Positions 34,482 through 43,379 of a stretch of 64,000 nt of DNA are shown piece after piece. The notes under the pieces are model-generated. The model did no database searches, was not told where the DNA came from, and saw only the letters and a list, made by a program, of their open reading frames with translations. Positions within the stretch are counted from its first letter, which is position 1, and every line of letters starts with the position of its first letter. A program made the translations under genes and the position numbers. Source of the DNA: Bosea sp. NBC_00550 (GTDB lineage: Bacteria > Pseudomonadota > Alphaproteobacteria > Rhizobiales > Beijerinckiaceae); the NCBI RefSeq assembly GCF_026020075.1, contig NZ_CP102772.1, positions 1 to 64,000 of the forward strand. Reading direction: 5' to 3'.

Positions 34482-34694
34482 TCAGGTCGATGTCTGCATC
34501 CGGCCAGCGAGCCACTGCTCGACGTCGCGCCAGCGGTATCGGACCGCCCGGCCAAGCTTCAGGAACTCCGGGCCGGTGCCGTGGCAGCGCATGCGCGCCA
34601 CCGTGTTCTCGGCGAGGCCAAGGCGCTCCGCCGTTTCCCTTGAGGTGAGGAGCTGCTCGGGAGGGGTGGTCGGCAAGCGTCCATTCATCAGCAT
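34482..34694 (-). CDS. AlpA-type helix-turn-helix regulator / excisionase
   Basis: Seventy residues, a MerR-like winged helix of the AlpA/excisionase group. The motif is LLTSRETAERLGLAENTVARM ... GPEFLKLGRAVRYRWRDVEQWL, the standard helix-turn-helix with the RYRxxDVExWL wing. I begin at the ATG at 34694 (MLMNGRLP); 34688 is a close alternative. AlpA proteins drive integrase or replication genes in P4-like satellites. It sits directly upstream of the replication operon's control region and downstream of a second protein of the same class. Confidence 0.8.
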   Translation of the reverse strand: MLMNGRLPTTPPEQLLTSRETAERLGLAENTVARMRCHGTGPEFLKLGRAVRYRWRDVEQWLAGRMQTST

Positions 34695-34773
34695 GCTCCT
34701 CGGGCAGCGTTGAATAGTGGGGCGCGGCAGCGCGCCCGGGTCGCGGGGAACACGCCGCGGTCGATTGGCGCGT

Positions 34774-35046
34774 TCACAGGGTTTCGGGCGGCTCGGTCGC
34801 TCGTTGCCTAACTTGTGGCGGGGTGCCGGAGGAGCTGTCCGCGCGCTGCTCAATCCAGGCGACGAGGTCCCTGGCGCGCCACCCGAGCTTTCGCGTGGAG
34901 AGCCGCAGCGGGAGGGGCGCCCGTCCGCTCCGCGAGAGGCGTCGCCAGTGTGCGACGCTGAAGCGGCAGAACGCGGCGGCCTCAGCGGTGCTCAGGACGC
35001 GATTGCCAGCGATCGAGGCGGGGAGATTGTCGAGGAGGTTCGCCAT
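34774..35046 (-). CDS. Second AlpA-like helix-turn-helix protein
   Basis: Ninety residues. The core NRVLSTAEAAAFCRFSVAHWRRLSR ... LRLSTRKLGWRARDLVAWIEQR is another AlpA/excisionase-type winged helix. It lacks a strong leader; the ATG at 35046 is chosen where the motif region begins. Two such proteins in a row are unusual for an element this small and could split the jobs of excision and replication control. The last codons lie 80 bases before the next gene. Confidence 0.75.
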   Translation of the reverse strand: MANLLDNLPASIAGNRVLSTAEAAAFCRFSVAHWRRLSRSGRAPLPLRLSTRKLGWRARDLVAWIEQRADSSSGTPPQVRQRATEPPETL

Positions 35047-35176
35047 TCCGTGACACTCACAAGAAGCTCGAGAGGTGGGCTTATGAGAGCAGAATTGGCT
35101 TTGGCGGGTCGTGAAGTCCAAGGGGAAGTTGTCGATCGAGCGACGCGCAAAAACCCCTAAAGCCCGGGACTGACCG

Positions 35177-35956
35177 TCAGGTGGGTTCCGGCTTGGCGCC
35201 TGCGCCCCTTCGCCGGGCCGCCAGCACCTCCGAAATCGCATCCGCCATCGTGTCGTGCGAGCCATGGTGTTGGCGGTACGGTTCGGGCACCGCTTGCATG
35301 ACGGCCCATGCGAACTGCGTGAATGGGGTGGTGCGGGACTTCTCGCTTTTTTTCGAGGCCGTGACCGGTAGCCCCTGACCTTCGAAGACCGCGGCCAGCT
35401 CGGTCACGAAAAATCGCCAGCTATATGAGGTGTCGAGGGGTGACCGGGTCTTTTCCTCGGCATCCAGTTGGTCGACTGCTTGGCGGGCCCGGGCCGCCAG
35501 GCTCAACAGTACCGGATGAACGTCCTCCCTGCGAAAGCTGGTTGAATTCCCAACATCGACCTTTTCAAGACGGCGCCACGTCTCAGCCATATCCCCCTGG
35601 TCAAGCGCCGCGACCAAGTCGCGCGATGCACGCCTGATCCGCTTGAGCAAGGATCCGACTTCGTCATGGGTGGTGCCGTGGATGAGCGACGCCCGCTCCC
35701 AGCAGAATTGCTGGGCCACACGATGCACCAGGGCCAAGTCATGCCCTGACAGTGCAAACCCCTCCAGCGCCTTTTGCCAGCCCGGCAGTAAGTCCGGGGC
35801 AATCTCACCACCGAGCAAGACCGCACCTCTCGCGGGTACGGGCTTGCCTTGAAGGACGTCACCGAGATGTTCGCCCGGGACCACGTATGCCCGTTCGATC
35901 TTTGGTCGTACCGCAAGCGATTTGCGCGGGTTGCGGACTGGTTGACGCTTAGCCAT
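35177..35956 (-). CDS. Hypothetical protein, element cargo
   Basis: About 259 residues with no recognised domain. The front (VRNPRKSLAVRPKIERAYVVPGEHLGDVL) is basic and extended; the rest is helical (HDLALVHRVAQQFCWERASLI; LLKRIRRASRDLVAALDQGD; LLSLAARARQAVDQLDAEEK). No signal peptide and no membrane segment. It lies between the integrase pair and the AlpA genes in the same direction, the spot where satellites often carry cargo such as phage interference or defence genes. That function is guessed from position only. Confidence 0.55.
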   Translation of the reverse strand: MAKRQPVRNPRKSLAVRPKIERAYVVPGEHLGDVLQGKPVPARGAVLLGGEIAPDLLPGWQKALEGFALSGHDLALVHRVAQQFCWERASLIHGTTHDEVGSLLKRIRRASRDLVAALDQGDMAETWRRLEKVDVGNSTSFRREDVHPVLLSLAARARQAVDQLDAEEKTRSPLDTSYSWRFFVTELAAVFEGQGLPVTASKKSEKSRTTPFTQFAWAVMQAVPEPYRQHHGSHDTMADAISEVLAARRRGAGAKPEPT

Positions 35957-36054
35957 GGCCATTTTCTCCGAACCGGCTCCCGAAATTGGCGCCGGCGCGC
36001 GCGACCGAGCGAGCCCTCGGCGTTGATGGAGAGGACGCTGGCTCCAGGCCCAGG

Positions 36055-36522
36055 TTACGAACGAGGATCAGCCGGGCTCGGCCCAGCGGGCTCGTCGCGT
36101 CTACCGGCTGCGGTGATACCGATGCGTGCAAGCTCCGCCTCCACCTGTTCGAGGGTCATGTGCTCGACCTTGGTCGACGGCAGCTGGCCTGTCGGCGCCT
36201 CGATCGATTTCGGCTCGCGCCAATGGGCCGACCTGGTCCGCAGCAGCATCTCATTGGCTCGGAGCGCCACGCCCAAATCGTCGGTCTGATTGGCGAGCGC
36301 CAGGATGTTGCGGGCGGCGAGTGCCAGGAACTGGTACTCGGTCAGCTCCAGCTCCTCCTTGTAGTGATATTCCAAAGCCTCGACGCCGATGCGCAGGATC
36401 CGGGCGATGATCTCCTTCGGCACCCTGTTGTAGGCGTGAGCCCTCACCACCGACCGCGTCGTCTCGGTCGGCTCGTGCTGGTTGGGCCCCAAGGCGCCCG
36501 GCGGTGGTGCTTCGACCGTCAT
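36055..36522 (-). CDS. Terminase-small-subunit-like DNA-binding protein
   Basis: A 155-residue protein. The front half has a helix-turn-helix pattern (VPKEIIARILRIGVEALEYHYKEEL) like that of phage small terminases and related DNA-binders, followed by a helical block AARNILALANQTDDLGVALRANEMLLRTRSAHWREP that fits the oligomerisation region and the W-R-E ending of such proteins. The C-terminus is flexible. It overlaps the integrase stop by four bases. A small terminase without large terminase or capsid genes is typical of phage satellites that redirect a helper's packaging. The identification is by pattern only. Confidence 0.5.
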   Translation of the reverse strand: MTVEAPPPGALGPNQHEPTETTRSVVRAHAYNRVPKEIIARILRIGVEALEYHYKEELELTEYQFLALAARNILALANQTDDLGVALRANEMLLRTRSAHWREPKSIEAPTGQLPSTKVEHMTLEQVEAELARIGITAAGRRDEPAGPSPADPRS

Positions 36523-37748
36523 CGCATCTCTCCGGGCACTGGCTCCAGGCGGCCTGAAAGACGTGCTGTCGAGCTTGGCTGCGCTGCCAACAGCTCCGCA
36601 ACGTGCTGGCCCCAGCGCTCGAGCGCATCGCGTCGCTCCGCCATGAACTCGTGGCGCTGGTAGACTGCCGCGACGCCGGAAATGGTGCCGGACGTATGAT
36701 TGAGGATCTTGTCGGCTACGTGAGGAGCTATTCCGAGCCGGGCCATGCCTGAAACGGCCGTCCGCCTCAGATCATGCAAGCGCCAGCCGACAATCCCGGC
36801 TAGTCCGTCCAGCTCCCGCTTCGCCTTGGAGAAGTTATTGAAGGGGGCAGCGCCGCTCGGGGTGAAGACGTAGTGCCCGAGCCGAGGCATGCGCCGGATC
36901 AACGCGGCCGCGGGATCCGTCAGATGGACCAGGTGGGGCCGGCCGTTCTTGGTTCGCCCCGCGGGAAGCGTCCAGGTCCGCGCCTCAAGGTCGATCTCGT
37001 CCCAGCCCATCCGGGCGACTTCCTCGCGGCGCTGGGCCGTCAGGGCCAGCAGTTCCACGATACCGCCATAGGCACCACCCAATTGACGGGCTGCCATCAG
37101 CACCTGGGCCAGTTCCGCGTCGGACAGCACGCGATCGCGCGAGATCACGCGACTGGGCGCTGGGATACCATCGCAGGGCGACCGCTCGAGCAGCGCCTTG
37201 CCGATGCACCAGTTGAACAAGGTGCGCATGACCCTGAGGAGCTTGTTGGCCCCGATCGGGGCTCCCCGGTCGACGACCTCGCCCAGGCAGGCCACCACGT
37301 CCCGTTTGGTGATGGAATGGATGCTGCGCGCGCCCCAGCGCTCGACCATATCCCGGCGGAGCAGCCGCTCGATCTCCCGCCCTGACCGGCGCTTGGAGGC
37401 ATGCTGCTGGACAAACAGTTTCACGACGTCCTCGACCCGATCGCTCGACAGCCTGCGCCGCGCTTCGCCCTTCTCTGCAGCCGGGTCGCGCCCCTCCCGC
37501 CGCGCGCTGAGCACCTTGTGCGCTTCACCCCGAGCCAGATGCAACGTGACGCGGCCATGGGGCCCGATGGTATATTTGCGCAAGGCCGACCCCGCCCCGC
37601 CGGTGCGGTAGAGGACGATGAACACCTTTCGCCCGGCGGGGGTTACCTTGACGCCGAAGCCCGGCAGCGTCTCGTCCCAATAGACCAGCTCGCGCGACGG
37701 TGTCGGAAGGGCATCAATGATGGACTTGGTCAGGCGTGCCCGTGGCAT
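36519..37748 (-). CDS. int: Tyrosine-type site-specific integrase
   Basis: A 409-residue P4/bacteriophage-type integrase. An N-terminal DUF4102-like arm-binding domain (LTKSIIDALPTPSRELVYWDETLPGF) precedes the SAM-like core-binding domain, then the catalytic domain: Arg in TAQRREEV (about 239), the H-x-x-R box in LHDLRRT (about 324), His in LNHTSG (about 347), and Tyr in AVYQRHE (about 363). All key residues are present. It lies at the right end of the element, starting next to the host junction. An inverted repeat overlaps its start codon and may be its operator or an arm site. Confidence 0.95.
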   Translation of the reverse strand: MPRARLTKSIIDALPTPSRELVYWDETLPGFGVKVTPAGRKVFIVLYRTGGAGSALRKYTIGPHGRVTLHLARGEAHKVLSARREGRDPAAEKGEARRRLSSDRVEDVVKLFVQQHASKRRSGREIERLLRRDMVERWGARSIHSITKRDVVACLGEVVDRGAPIGANKLLRVMRTLFNWCIGKALLERSPCDGIPAPSRVISRDRVLSDAELAQVLMAARQLGGAYGGIVELLALTAQRREEVARMGWDEIDLEARTWTLPAGRTKNGRPHLVHLTDPAAALIRRMPRLGHYVFTPSGAAPFNNFSKAKRELDGLAGIVGWRLHDLRRTAVSGMARLGIAPHVADKILNHTSGTISGVAAVYQRHEFMAERRDALERWGQHVAELLAAQPSSTARLSGRLEPVPGEMR

Positions 37749-37783
37749 GAGGTGCTACCCAAGAGAGATATAGGTAGCCTCAT
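37747..37783. promoter_or_regulatory. Inverted repeat overlapping the integrase start
   Basis: ATGAGGTGCTACC and GGTAGCCTCAT, separated by 13 bases, form an imperfect palindrome over the integrase start codon. It is well placed for autoregulation or as an integrase arm-binding site. Confidence 0.5.
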
Positions 37784-37897
37784 AGAGCCAATTCGCTCCA
37801 TGGCTGTCAATACCAGATCAGAAAATCATCAACAAACCCAGCTAGATATCCATCTCAATCCATCCCCATCCATTTCCAGACAGCTGATCCCCGGTAA

Positions 37898-38036
37898 CCT
37901 TGCGGGAGAAGGTGCCGGCAGGCGGATGAGGGGTCGCGCCACGATCCCAACGTTCACGTATGCCTGCCGCAACTCCTAAAGCGTCGCGTGACCCCTCATC
38001 CGTCAGCGCTTTGCGCTGCCACCTTCTCCCGCAAGG
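37898..38036. repeat. Large imperfect inverted repeat between int and hisZ
   Basis: CCTTGCGGGAGAAGG...GGATGAGGGGTC (37898-37935) is mirrored by GACCCCTCATCC...CCTTCTCCCGCAAGG (37989-38035). This is a dispersed palindromic repeat type common in Hyphomicrobiales intergenic regions. It is followed by a partial GTCGAGCCCGAGCATGAC element. Confidence 0.7.
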
Positions 38037-38170
38037 GGAGAAGGGAAGGGGTGCCGGGTCGAGCCCGAGCATGACGGCTTGCAGATTCCCATTCACCCAT
38101 TTCCCTCAAATCGCTCGAAAATTCGTCGCGCCGCTGCTAGGACGGCGCTCGCAACAGGACAGGACGCCCC

Positions 38171-39283
38171 GTGCCCGCCAGCCGCGCCAGCATCGACACC
38201 GTGATCGCGCTCTTTGCGGGCGAGGGTTATGCGCGGGCGGAGCCCGCCATCCTCCAGCCCGCCGACGTCTTCCTCGATCTGTCGGGTGAGGACATCCGCC
38301 GTCGCATCTTCATGACGCAGGATGCCGATGGCCGCGACTGGTGCCTGCGCCCCGAATACACCATCCCCGTCGCGCTCGATCACATCGCCTCGGGCTCGAC
38401 CGAGCCGGCGGCCTATGCCTATGCCGGGCCGGTCTTCCGCATGCGCTCGGGCGAGCCGGGCGAGTTCCAGCAGGCCGGGCTCGAATCCTTCGGCCGGGAC
38501 GATGCCACCGCCGCCGATGCCGAGATCATGGCGCTCACCATCGACACCACCGCCGTGCTCGGGCTGAAGGCGCCGCGCATCGCTATGGGTGATGTCGCGC
38601 TGCTTGGCGCGCTGCTCGATGGGCTGGCGGTGCCGCAGGGCGCGCGCCGCCGTCTCGTGCGCGCCGTCGTGCAGGGCAAGGGCGCGGAAGCCGTTGATGC
38701 GCTCGATCCGCCCGCGGCCGATGACGACGCCGCCCATGCCGGCCTGCTCAAGGCGCTGGAAGGGCAGGACCCCAAGGCCGCCCGCGCCTTCGTCGAGGAT
38801 GTCCTGTCGATCGCCGGCATTTCGACGGTCGGTGGACGCACGGCGGGCGATATCGCCGAGCGTTTCCTGGCGCGCGCCGCCGAGCGCGAGAACCCGGTCA
38901 ATGGCGACGTCAAGGCGCTGCTCGCCCAGGTGCTCGCCGTGTCGGGCGATCCGGATGCGGCCTCCGCGGCGCTGCGGGCGCTCGCCGATCAGGCTTCGCT
39001 CGATCTCGGCCGGCAGCTCGATGCCTTCGACGAGCGCACCGGCTTCCTGGCCGCGCGCGGCGTCGATGTCGGCGCCATCCAGTTCTCGGCAGGGTTTGCC
39101 CGAAATCTCGACTACTACACCGGCTTCATCTTCGAGCTGCACGACGACACCCGTGGCGATGGCAAGCCCGTCGCCGGCGGCGGCCGTTACGACAACGTCC
39201 TCGGGCGCCTTGGCGCGGGCCGGCCGATCCCGGCCGTCGGTGCCTCGCTCTGGCTCGACCGCCTGACGGGAGAAGCCCGATGA
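38171..39283 (+). CDS. hisZ: ATP phosphoribosyltransferase regulatory subunit HisZ
   Basis: A catalytically inactive histidyl-tRNA synthetase paralogue that allosterically activates HisG in histidine biosynthesis, 370 residues. The class II synthetase-like core is visible from the [23 protein letters not shown] front through [13 protein letters not shown], the [20 protein letters not shown] stretch, [16 protein letters not shown] (motif 2-like) and the closing [13 protein letters not shown]. It has no anticodon-binding domain. GTG start, preceded by AGGACAGGA. The stop overlaps the hisG start by four bases. Confidence 0.95.
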   Translation: MPASRASIDTVIALFAGEGYARAEPAILQPADVFLDLSGEDIRRRIFMTQDADGRDWCLRPEYTIPVALDHIASGSTEPAAYAYAGPVFRMRSGEPGEFQQAGLESFGRDDATAADAEIMALTIDTTAVLGLKAPRIAMGDVALLGALLDGLAVPQGARRRLVRAVVQGKGAEAVDALDPPAADDDAAHAGLLKALEGQDPKAARAFVEDVLSIAGISTVGGRTAGDIAERFLARAAERENPVNGDVKALLAQVLAVSGDPDAASAALRALADQASLDLGRQLDAFDERTGFLAARGVDVGAIQFSAGFARNLDYYTGFIFELHDDTRGDGKPVAGGGRYDNVLGRLGAGRPIPAVGASLWLDRLTGEAR

Positions 39284-40251
39284 CCGATGCGCCTCTCGTC
39301 CTTGCCGTGCCCTCGAAGGGGCGGCTGCAGGAGAACGCCACCGCCTTCTTCGGTCGCGCCGGGCTGAAATTCGTCAAGGCCAGCGGCGAGCGCGGTTATC
39401 GCGGCACGATCGCTGGGCTTGATGGCGCGGAGGTTGCCTTCCTCTCGGCCTCCGAGATCGTGGCGCAGCTCGCCTCGGGCGCCGCCCATATCGGCATCAC
39501 CGGCGAGGACCTCGTCCGCGAGCAGCTCCCGGATGCCGATGCGGCGGTCGAGATGCTCACCCCGCTGGGCTTCGGCCATGCCAATGTCGTCGTCGCCGTG
39601 CCGCAGGCCTGGATCGACGTGCGCAACATGGCCGATCTCGACGATGTCGCCTCGACGATGCGCGCCCGCCATGGCCGCAAGCTCCGCGTCGCCACGAAAT
39701 ATGTGCACCTGACCCGCCGCTTCTTCGCGCAGCACGGCCTTGCCGATTACCGCATCGTCGAAAGCCTCGGCGCCACGGAAGGTGCGCCGGCTGCCGGCAC
39801 GGCCGAGATCGTGGTCGACATCACCACCACCGGCGCGACGCTCTCCGCCAATGCGCTGAAGGTGCTCGATGACGGCGTGATGCTGGCCTCGGAGGCCAAT
39901 CTCGTCGCGTCGATGCAGGCGCCCTGGGGCGATCGTGCCAAGGCCGCCGCCAGGACCATCCTCTCCCGCATCGCGGCGGAGGAGGAGGGACGCACGGTCC
40001 GGGAAGTGCGCGCGAGCCTCGCTCTCGCGCCGGATGTTCTGGCGGCACTAGAGGAGCGCTTCGGGGCGCGTCTTCCCTTTGGCGCGCCTGCGCCCGGCGC
40101 GCCGCTCACGCTGCATTGCCCGGACAAGGTCGTGTTCGCGCTGGTCGAGCATCTCGACGGGCTCGGCGCCGACGACGTGACCGTGACGGCACCGGCCTAT
40201 GTCTTCCGCCGTTCGAACCGCCTGCTCGAGCGGCTCAACGCCAGGATCTGA
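39280..40251 (+). CDS. hisG: ATP phosphoribosyltransferase HisG
   Basis: First enzyme of histidine biosynthesis: joins ATP and PRPP to N1-(5-phosphoribosyl)-ATP. Conserved front [19 protein letters not shown], and the PRPP loop in [20 protein letters not shown]. The length is 323 residues, longer than the usual short HisG of HisZ-dependent organisms (about 210), because of an extra C-terminal domain (about 225-323) that ends in ARI. Long HisG together with HisZ is known in alphaproteobacteria. Start ATG within the hisZ stop. Confidence 0.95.
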   Translation: MTDAPLVLAVPSKGRLQENATAFFGRAGLKFVKASGERGYRGTIAGLDGAEVAFLSASEIVAQLASGAAHIGITGEDLVREQLPDADAAVEMLTPLGFGHANVVVAVPQAWIDVRNMADLDDVASTMRARHGRKLRVATKYVHLTRRFFAQHGLADYRIVESLGATEGAPAAGTAEIVVDITTTGATLSANALKVLDDGVMLASEANLVASMQAPWGDRAKAAARTILSRIAAEEEGRTVREVRASLALAPDVLAALEERFGARLPFGAPAPGAPLTLHCPDKVVFALVEHLDGLGADDVTVTAPAYVFRRSNRLLERLNARI

Positions 40252-40382
40252 AACGATTTTCCGTAGCGGAATGCTTTCCGCCGCGCTTCAGCCTTGATCC
40301 TGAGCCAATTGGCCTCTAGGCGTGTTAACCGATTTTGACGGCACGTCGCGCTGCCGCGCGAGTGAATGCAGGTAAGACGATC

Positions 40383-40868
40383 ATGATCCGACGCCTTGGC
40401 CTTGCGGCCGTTCTTGCTGGCCTGGCCGTGCCGATGTTGATGCCGGGCGAGGCCGCCGCGCAGCGCCGCCAGCAGATGCCGTCCCGCTCCGAGCTGGGCG
40501 GCGGACAGACCGAGATCCCGCAAGCCCAGCAGGAGAAGACCTTTCCGCTGGGTGCGAGCTGGAGTGTCGTTCAGCTCAACGGCAAGCCGGTCTACGACCG
40601 GCGCGCGACGCTGCTCATCGACAAGAACCTGCGCGGCACCGGCTTCGGCGGCTGCAACACCTTCTCGGCTTCGGCCTATCCGCTGCGCCAGCAAGCGCTC
40701 GCCGTGGGGCCGATCGCGCTGACGAAGCGCAGCTGTGACAAGGGCGCGCTCGAATTCGAGCGCGCCTTCCTGACCGCGCTGCGCGCAACCCGCAACTGGG
40801 ACCTCGTCAATGGGCGTCTCGTGCTCAAGGGCGCCGCGGGCGAGCTGACCCTCAGCCGCTCGCTCTGA
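40383..40868 (+). CDS. Secreted META-domain (HslJ-like) protein
   Basis: About 161 residues. Signal peptide (MIRRLGLAAVLAGLAVP ... EAAAQ). The META/DUF306 domain runs from the WSVVQLNGKPV region to the end, with the family features GTGFGGCNTFSASAY and LTKRSCDKGALEFERAFLTALR. The ATG at 40383 starts the signal peptide; the longer frame from 40335 lacks a ribosome site. Relatives include HslJ and META proteins linked to stress or drug tolerance; the exact role is unknown. A strong terminator follows at once. Confidence 0.85.
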   Translation: MIRRLGLAAVLAGLAVPMLMPGEAAAQRRQQMPSRSELGGGQTEIPQAQQEKTFPLGASWSVVQLNGKPVYDRRATLLIDKNLRGTGFGGCNTFSASAYPLRQQALAVGPIALTKRSCDKGALEFERAFLTALRATRNWDLVNGRLVLKGAAGELTLSRSL

Positions 40869-40895
40869 TCGTTTCGATCCCGACCGGACCGTTTC

Positions 40896-40928
40896 GCGCC
40901 GGCTGCCTCAGGCAGCCGGCGTTTTTGC
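40896..40928 (+). terminator. Terminator after the META-domain gene
   Basis: Stem GCCGGCTGCC-TCA-GGCAGCCGGC followed by GTTTTTG. It also overlaps the last codons of the convergent ABC transporter gene. Confidence 0.85.
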
Positions 40929-43001
40929 TGTCGGCGTCGGCGTGAAGGTGCCGTCCGCGTTCGGCTCCATGATGACGATGGCGTCATGCATGGCGCGCAG
41001 CGTCGCGCGGTGGCCGATCGAGACGATGCGGGCCTCGGGCAGCTCGGCATCGATCGTGCCGTAGATCTCGCCTTCCAGCTTCTCGTCGAGCGACGCGGTG
41101 GCCTCGTCGAGGAAGAGCCAGTCCGGCTTGCTCAGCAGCGCGCGCGCGACGGCCAGCCGCTGCTGCTCGCCGCCGGAGAGCCGCTGCCCCCACAGATCGA
41201 TCTCGTCGAGCCTGTCGGCGAGATGGCCGAGCTTGACCTTGTCCATCGCCGCACGGATTGCGGCGTCGTCATAGGCTGTCTCTTCGGCCGGATAGGCCAG
41301 CGCAGCCCTGAGCGAGCCCTGCGGCAGATAGGGCCGCTGCGGCAGCAGCATGATCTCCGCGTTGGCGGGAATCCCGACCTTGCCGTCGCCGAAGGGCCAG
41401 ATGCCCGCGATGGCACGGAACAGCGTCGATTTGCCGGAGCCCGAAGGCCCGATCAGCAGCGTCGAACGCGTCTTGCCGAGATCGAGTTCGCCGAGCTTCA
41501 CGATCGGCTTGCCGTTCGGCAGCAGGAGCGTGGCGTTGCGGATGCGCAGGCTCTCGTCGCGCGAGGTCTCGCGGCCGAGCGCTTCCTCCGAAATCGGCCC
41601 GTGATGCGCGTCTGCGATGGCGGTCTCGAAGGAGGTCAAGCGGTTGATCGAGGCGAGGTAGGACGCGATCGACGAGTAGCTGTTGATGATGAAGGAGAGC
41701 GCGGTCTGCACCCGGTCGAACGCGCCGGCGACCTGCATCATGATGCCGAGCGTGATCGTGCCCGCGAAATAGTACGGCGCAAGAATGATATAGGGCAGCA
41801 CCACGCTGAGCTGGTTGTAGGACAGGGTGAAGCTGGTGAGCTTCAGCCGGCGCCAGACCAGCCGGTAGAAGTTCTCGACGATGTCGCGGAAGCGCTGGGC
41901 CAGATGGCTGCGCTCGGTCGGCTCGCCCACCATCAATGCGATCTGCTCGGAATATTCGCGCAGGCGCGCCAGCGAGAAGCGGAAGTTCGCCTCGCGTTTC
42001 TCCTGCTCGAATTCGAGCCGGATAAGGGGGCGTCCGATGAGATGGGTCAGCCAGGTCGCGGCAGCCGCATAGAAGAACGCGACCCAGAAGATGTAGCCGG
42101 GGATGGCGAGGGAGGTGCCCGGCAGGGTGAAGGCGACGGGAATGTTCCAGAGGATGATCGAGAACGAGACCAGCGTCGAAACCTGCGAGAGCAGGGGCAG
42201 CGCGAAATTATAGGTTTGGTTGACGAAGGAGCGTGTGTCCTCGGCGATACGCTGGTCGGGGTTGTCGACGGTGCCGGCGAGCGCGATCCGGTAATGCGTG
42301 GCATGGTCGAGCCAGCGCTGCGTGTACTCGTTCGCCATGAACTGCCGCCAGCGGATCAGGATGGTGTAGTTGGCGAAGAGCTCGATCAGGTTGGCGACTA
42401 CCCATATCGCGGCCCAGATGCAGAAGACGTAGAAGAGCTGATACCAGAACGCCGCCGCATCCTTGTTCTGCAGCGCGTCATACATGTCGCGATTGAAGAA
42501 CGAGAGCCGCAGTGTGATGCCGACCTGCGCCTGGTTCAGCACGATCAGGAAGACGAACAGCGCGACGGCCAGCGTGCCGAGGCGGATATTGAACGGCCCG
42601 ATCGGCCAGAGATTGGCGGTGGTGGTCTGGTCGGATTCGAAATAGGGCGATGCGATCCGCGATATGCGCGCGATGACCGGCACGAAGGAGATCGCGTAGA
42701 TCAGGATGCCGAAGACGCCGACAGTGATCGGCAGGCTCGTGGGAGCCGGCGGGATCTGCAGCGCCTCGGACCACCAGCCGACCTGCGCCATGATCGCGGC
42801 GGCGCCGAACAGCAGATACTCGATGGCGAAGACGCCCGAAAATATCCGCAGGAAGAAGGACAGGCTCGGCGAGCGGAAGGTCACCACCGCGAGCAGCAGG
42901 CCAACGACGCCCATGCCGATCAGCCCGGCCGATCCGGCTTGCTGGCCGACGACCAGCGTGACGACCGCCAGCACGGCGACGAGAATGCTCAACAGACGCA
43001 T
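40908..43001 (-). CDS. ABC exporter, fused permease-ATPase (SbmA/BacA, YddA-like)
   Basis: A 697-residue half-transporter. Two N-terminal helices (1-60) precede the ABC_membrane_2/SbmA-type six-helix domain, with FNRDMYDALQNKDAAAFWYQL and WRQFMANEYTQRWLDHATHYRI as hallmark stretches. The ATPase has Walker A GPSGSGKST, the signature LSGGEQQRLAVARALL and Walker B WLFLDEATASLDE. Proteins of this class (BacA, YddA, Rv1819c) move vitamin B12 and peptides or modify envelope lipids. The start at 43001 is the first Met before the hydrophobic front; a longer frame to 43175 is arginine-rich and unlikely. Confidence 0.9.
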   Translation of the reverse strand: MRLLSILVAVLAVVTLVVGQQAGSAGLIGMGVVGLLLAVVTFRSPSLSFFLRIFSGVFAIEYLLFGAAAIMAQVGWWSEALQIPPAPTSLPITVGVFGILIYAISFVPVIARISRIASPYFESDQTTTANLWPIGPFNIRLGTLAVALFVFLIVLNQAQVGITLRLSFFNRDMYDALQNKDAAAFWYQLFYVFCIWAAIWVVANLIELFANYTILIRWRQFMANEYTQRWLDHATHYRIALAGTVDNPDQRIAEDTRSFVNQTYNFALPLLSQVSTLVSFSIILWNIPVAFTLPGTSLAIPGYIFWVAFFYAAAATWLTHLIGRPLIRLEFEQEKREANFRFSLARLREYSEQIALMVGEPTERSHLAQRFRDIVENFYRLVWRRLKLTSFTLSYNQLSVVLPYIILAPYYFAGTITLGIMMQVAGAFDRVQTALSFIINSYSSIASYLASINRLTSFETAIADAHHGPISEEALGRETSRDESLRIRNATLLLPNGKPIVKLGELDLGKTRSTLLIGPSGSGKSTLFRAIAGIWPFGDGKVGIPANAEIMLLPQRPYLPQGSLRAALAYPAEETAYDDAAIRAAMDKVKLGHLADRLDEIDLWGQRLSGGEQQRLAVARALLSKPDWLFLDEATASLDEKLEGEIYGTIDAELPEARIVSIGHRATLRAMHDAIVIMEPNADGTFTPTPTAKTPAA

Positions 43002-43170
43002 GGGCTGAAATCCTGGCGGGAAACGGTGGGAGCCACGATTCGGACCATGTCGCAGCGGATAGGGCCTTTCAATGGCCATGCGCCTGGATGAGCAAATTGT
43101 CATCTGACGGACAGGCGCTCGCGAGGCGCAGGAAGGCGCTGGTTGCCTCCTGCTTTTCGTCGAGGCGCGG

Positions 43171-43261
43171 GTCATCCCGGACGCAGCGCAGCGGAGATCC
43201 GGGATCCATCATGGAGCGCCGTCGAGGCCCTCGATGGATCCCGGGTCGAGCCCGGGATGAC
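43171..43261. repeat. Dispersed palindromic repeat (GTCATCCCGG type), copy 1
   Basis: Opens GTCATCCCGGACGC and closes GAGCCCGGGATGAC with an inner GATCCGGGATCCAT / ATGGATCCCGGGTC pair. The same unit occurs at 44652-44755 and, more diverged, 63842-63943. Confidence 0.75.
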
Positions 43262-43300
43262 GGCGTGGTTCGGTGAAACGAGGGCATGTTTTTCGAGCCA

Positions 43301-43341
43301 GAAAACGAAACGCCCCAGACGAGCGATGCTCGTCCGGGGCG
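43301..43341 (-). terminator. Terminator of the LivK-type gene
   Basis: Read leftwards: stem CGCCCCGGACGAGCA / TGCTCGTCTGGGGCG followed by TTTCGTTTTC, 38 bases after the stop at 43380. Confidence 0.8.
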
Positions 43342-43379
43342 CGAAGCTGGAGGGCCGGCAGGGTCGAAAGCCCCGCTCG

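Noticed and set aside
40986..43091. Plus-strand frame of 701 codons
   Set aside because: Antisense of the SbmA-like exporter, Arg/Asp/Gln-rich with no domain.
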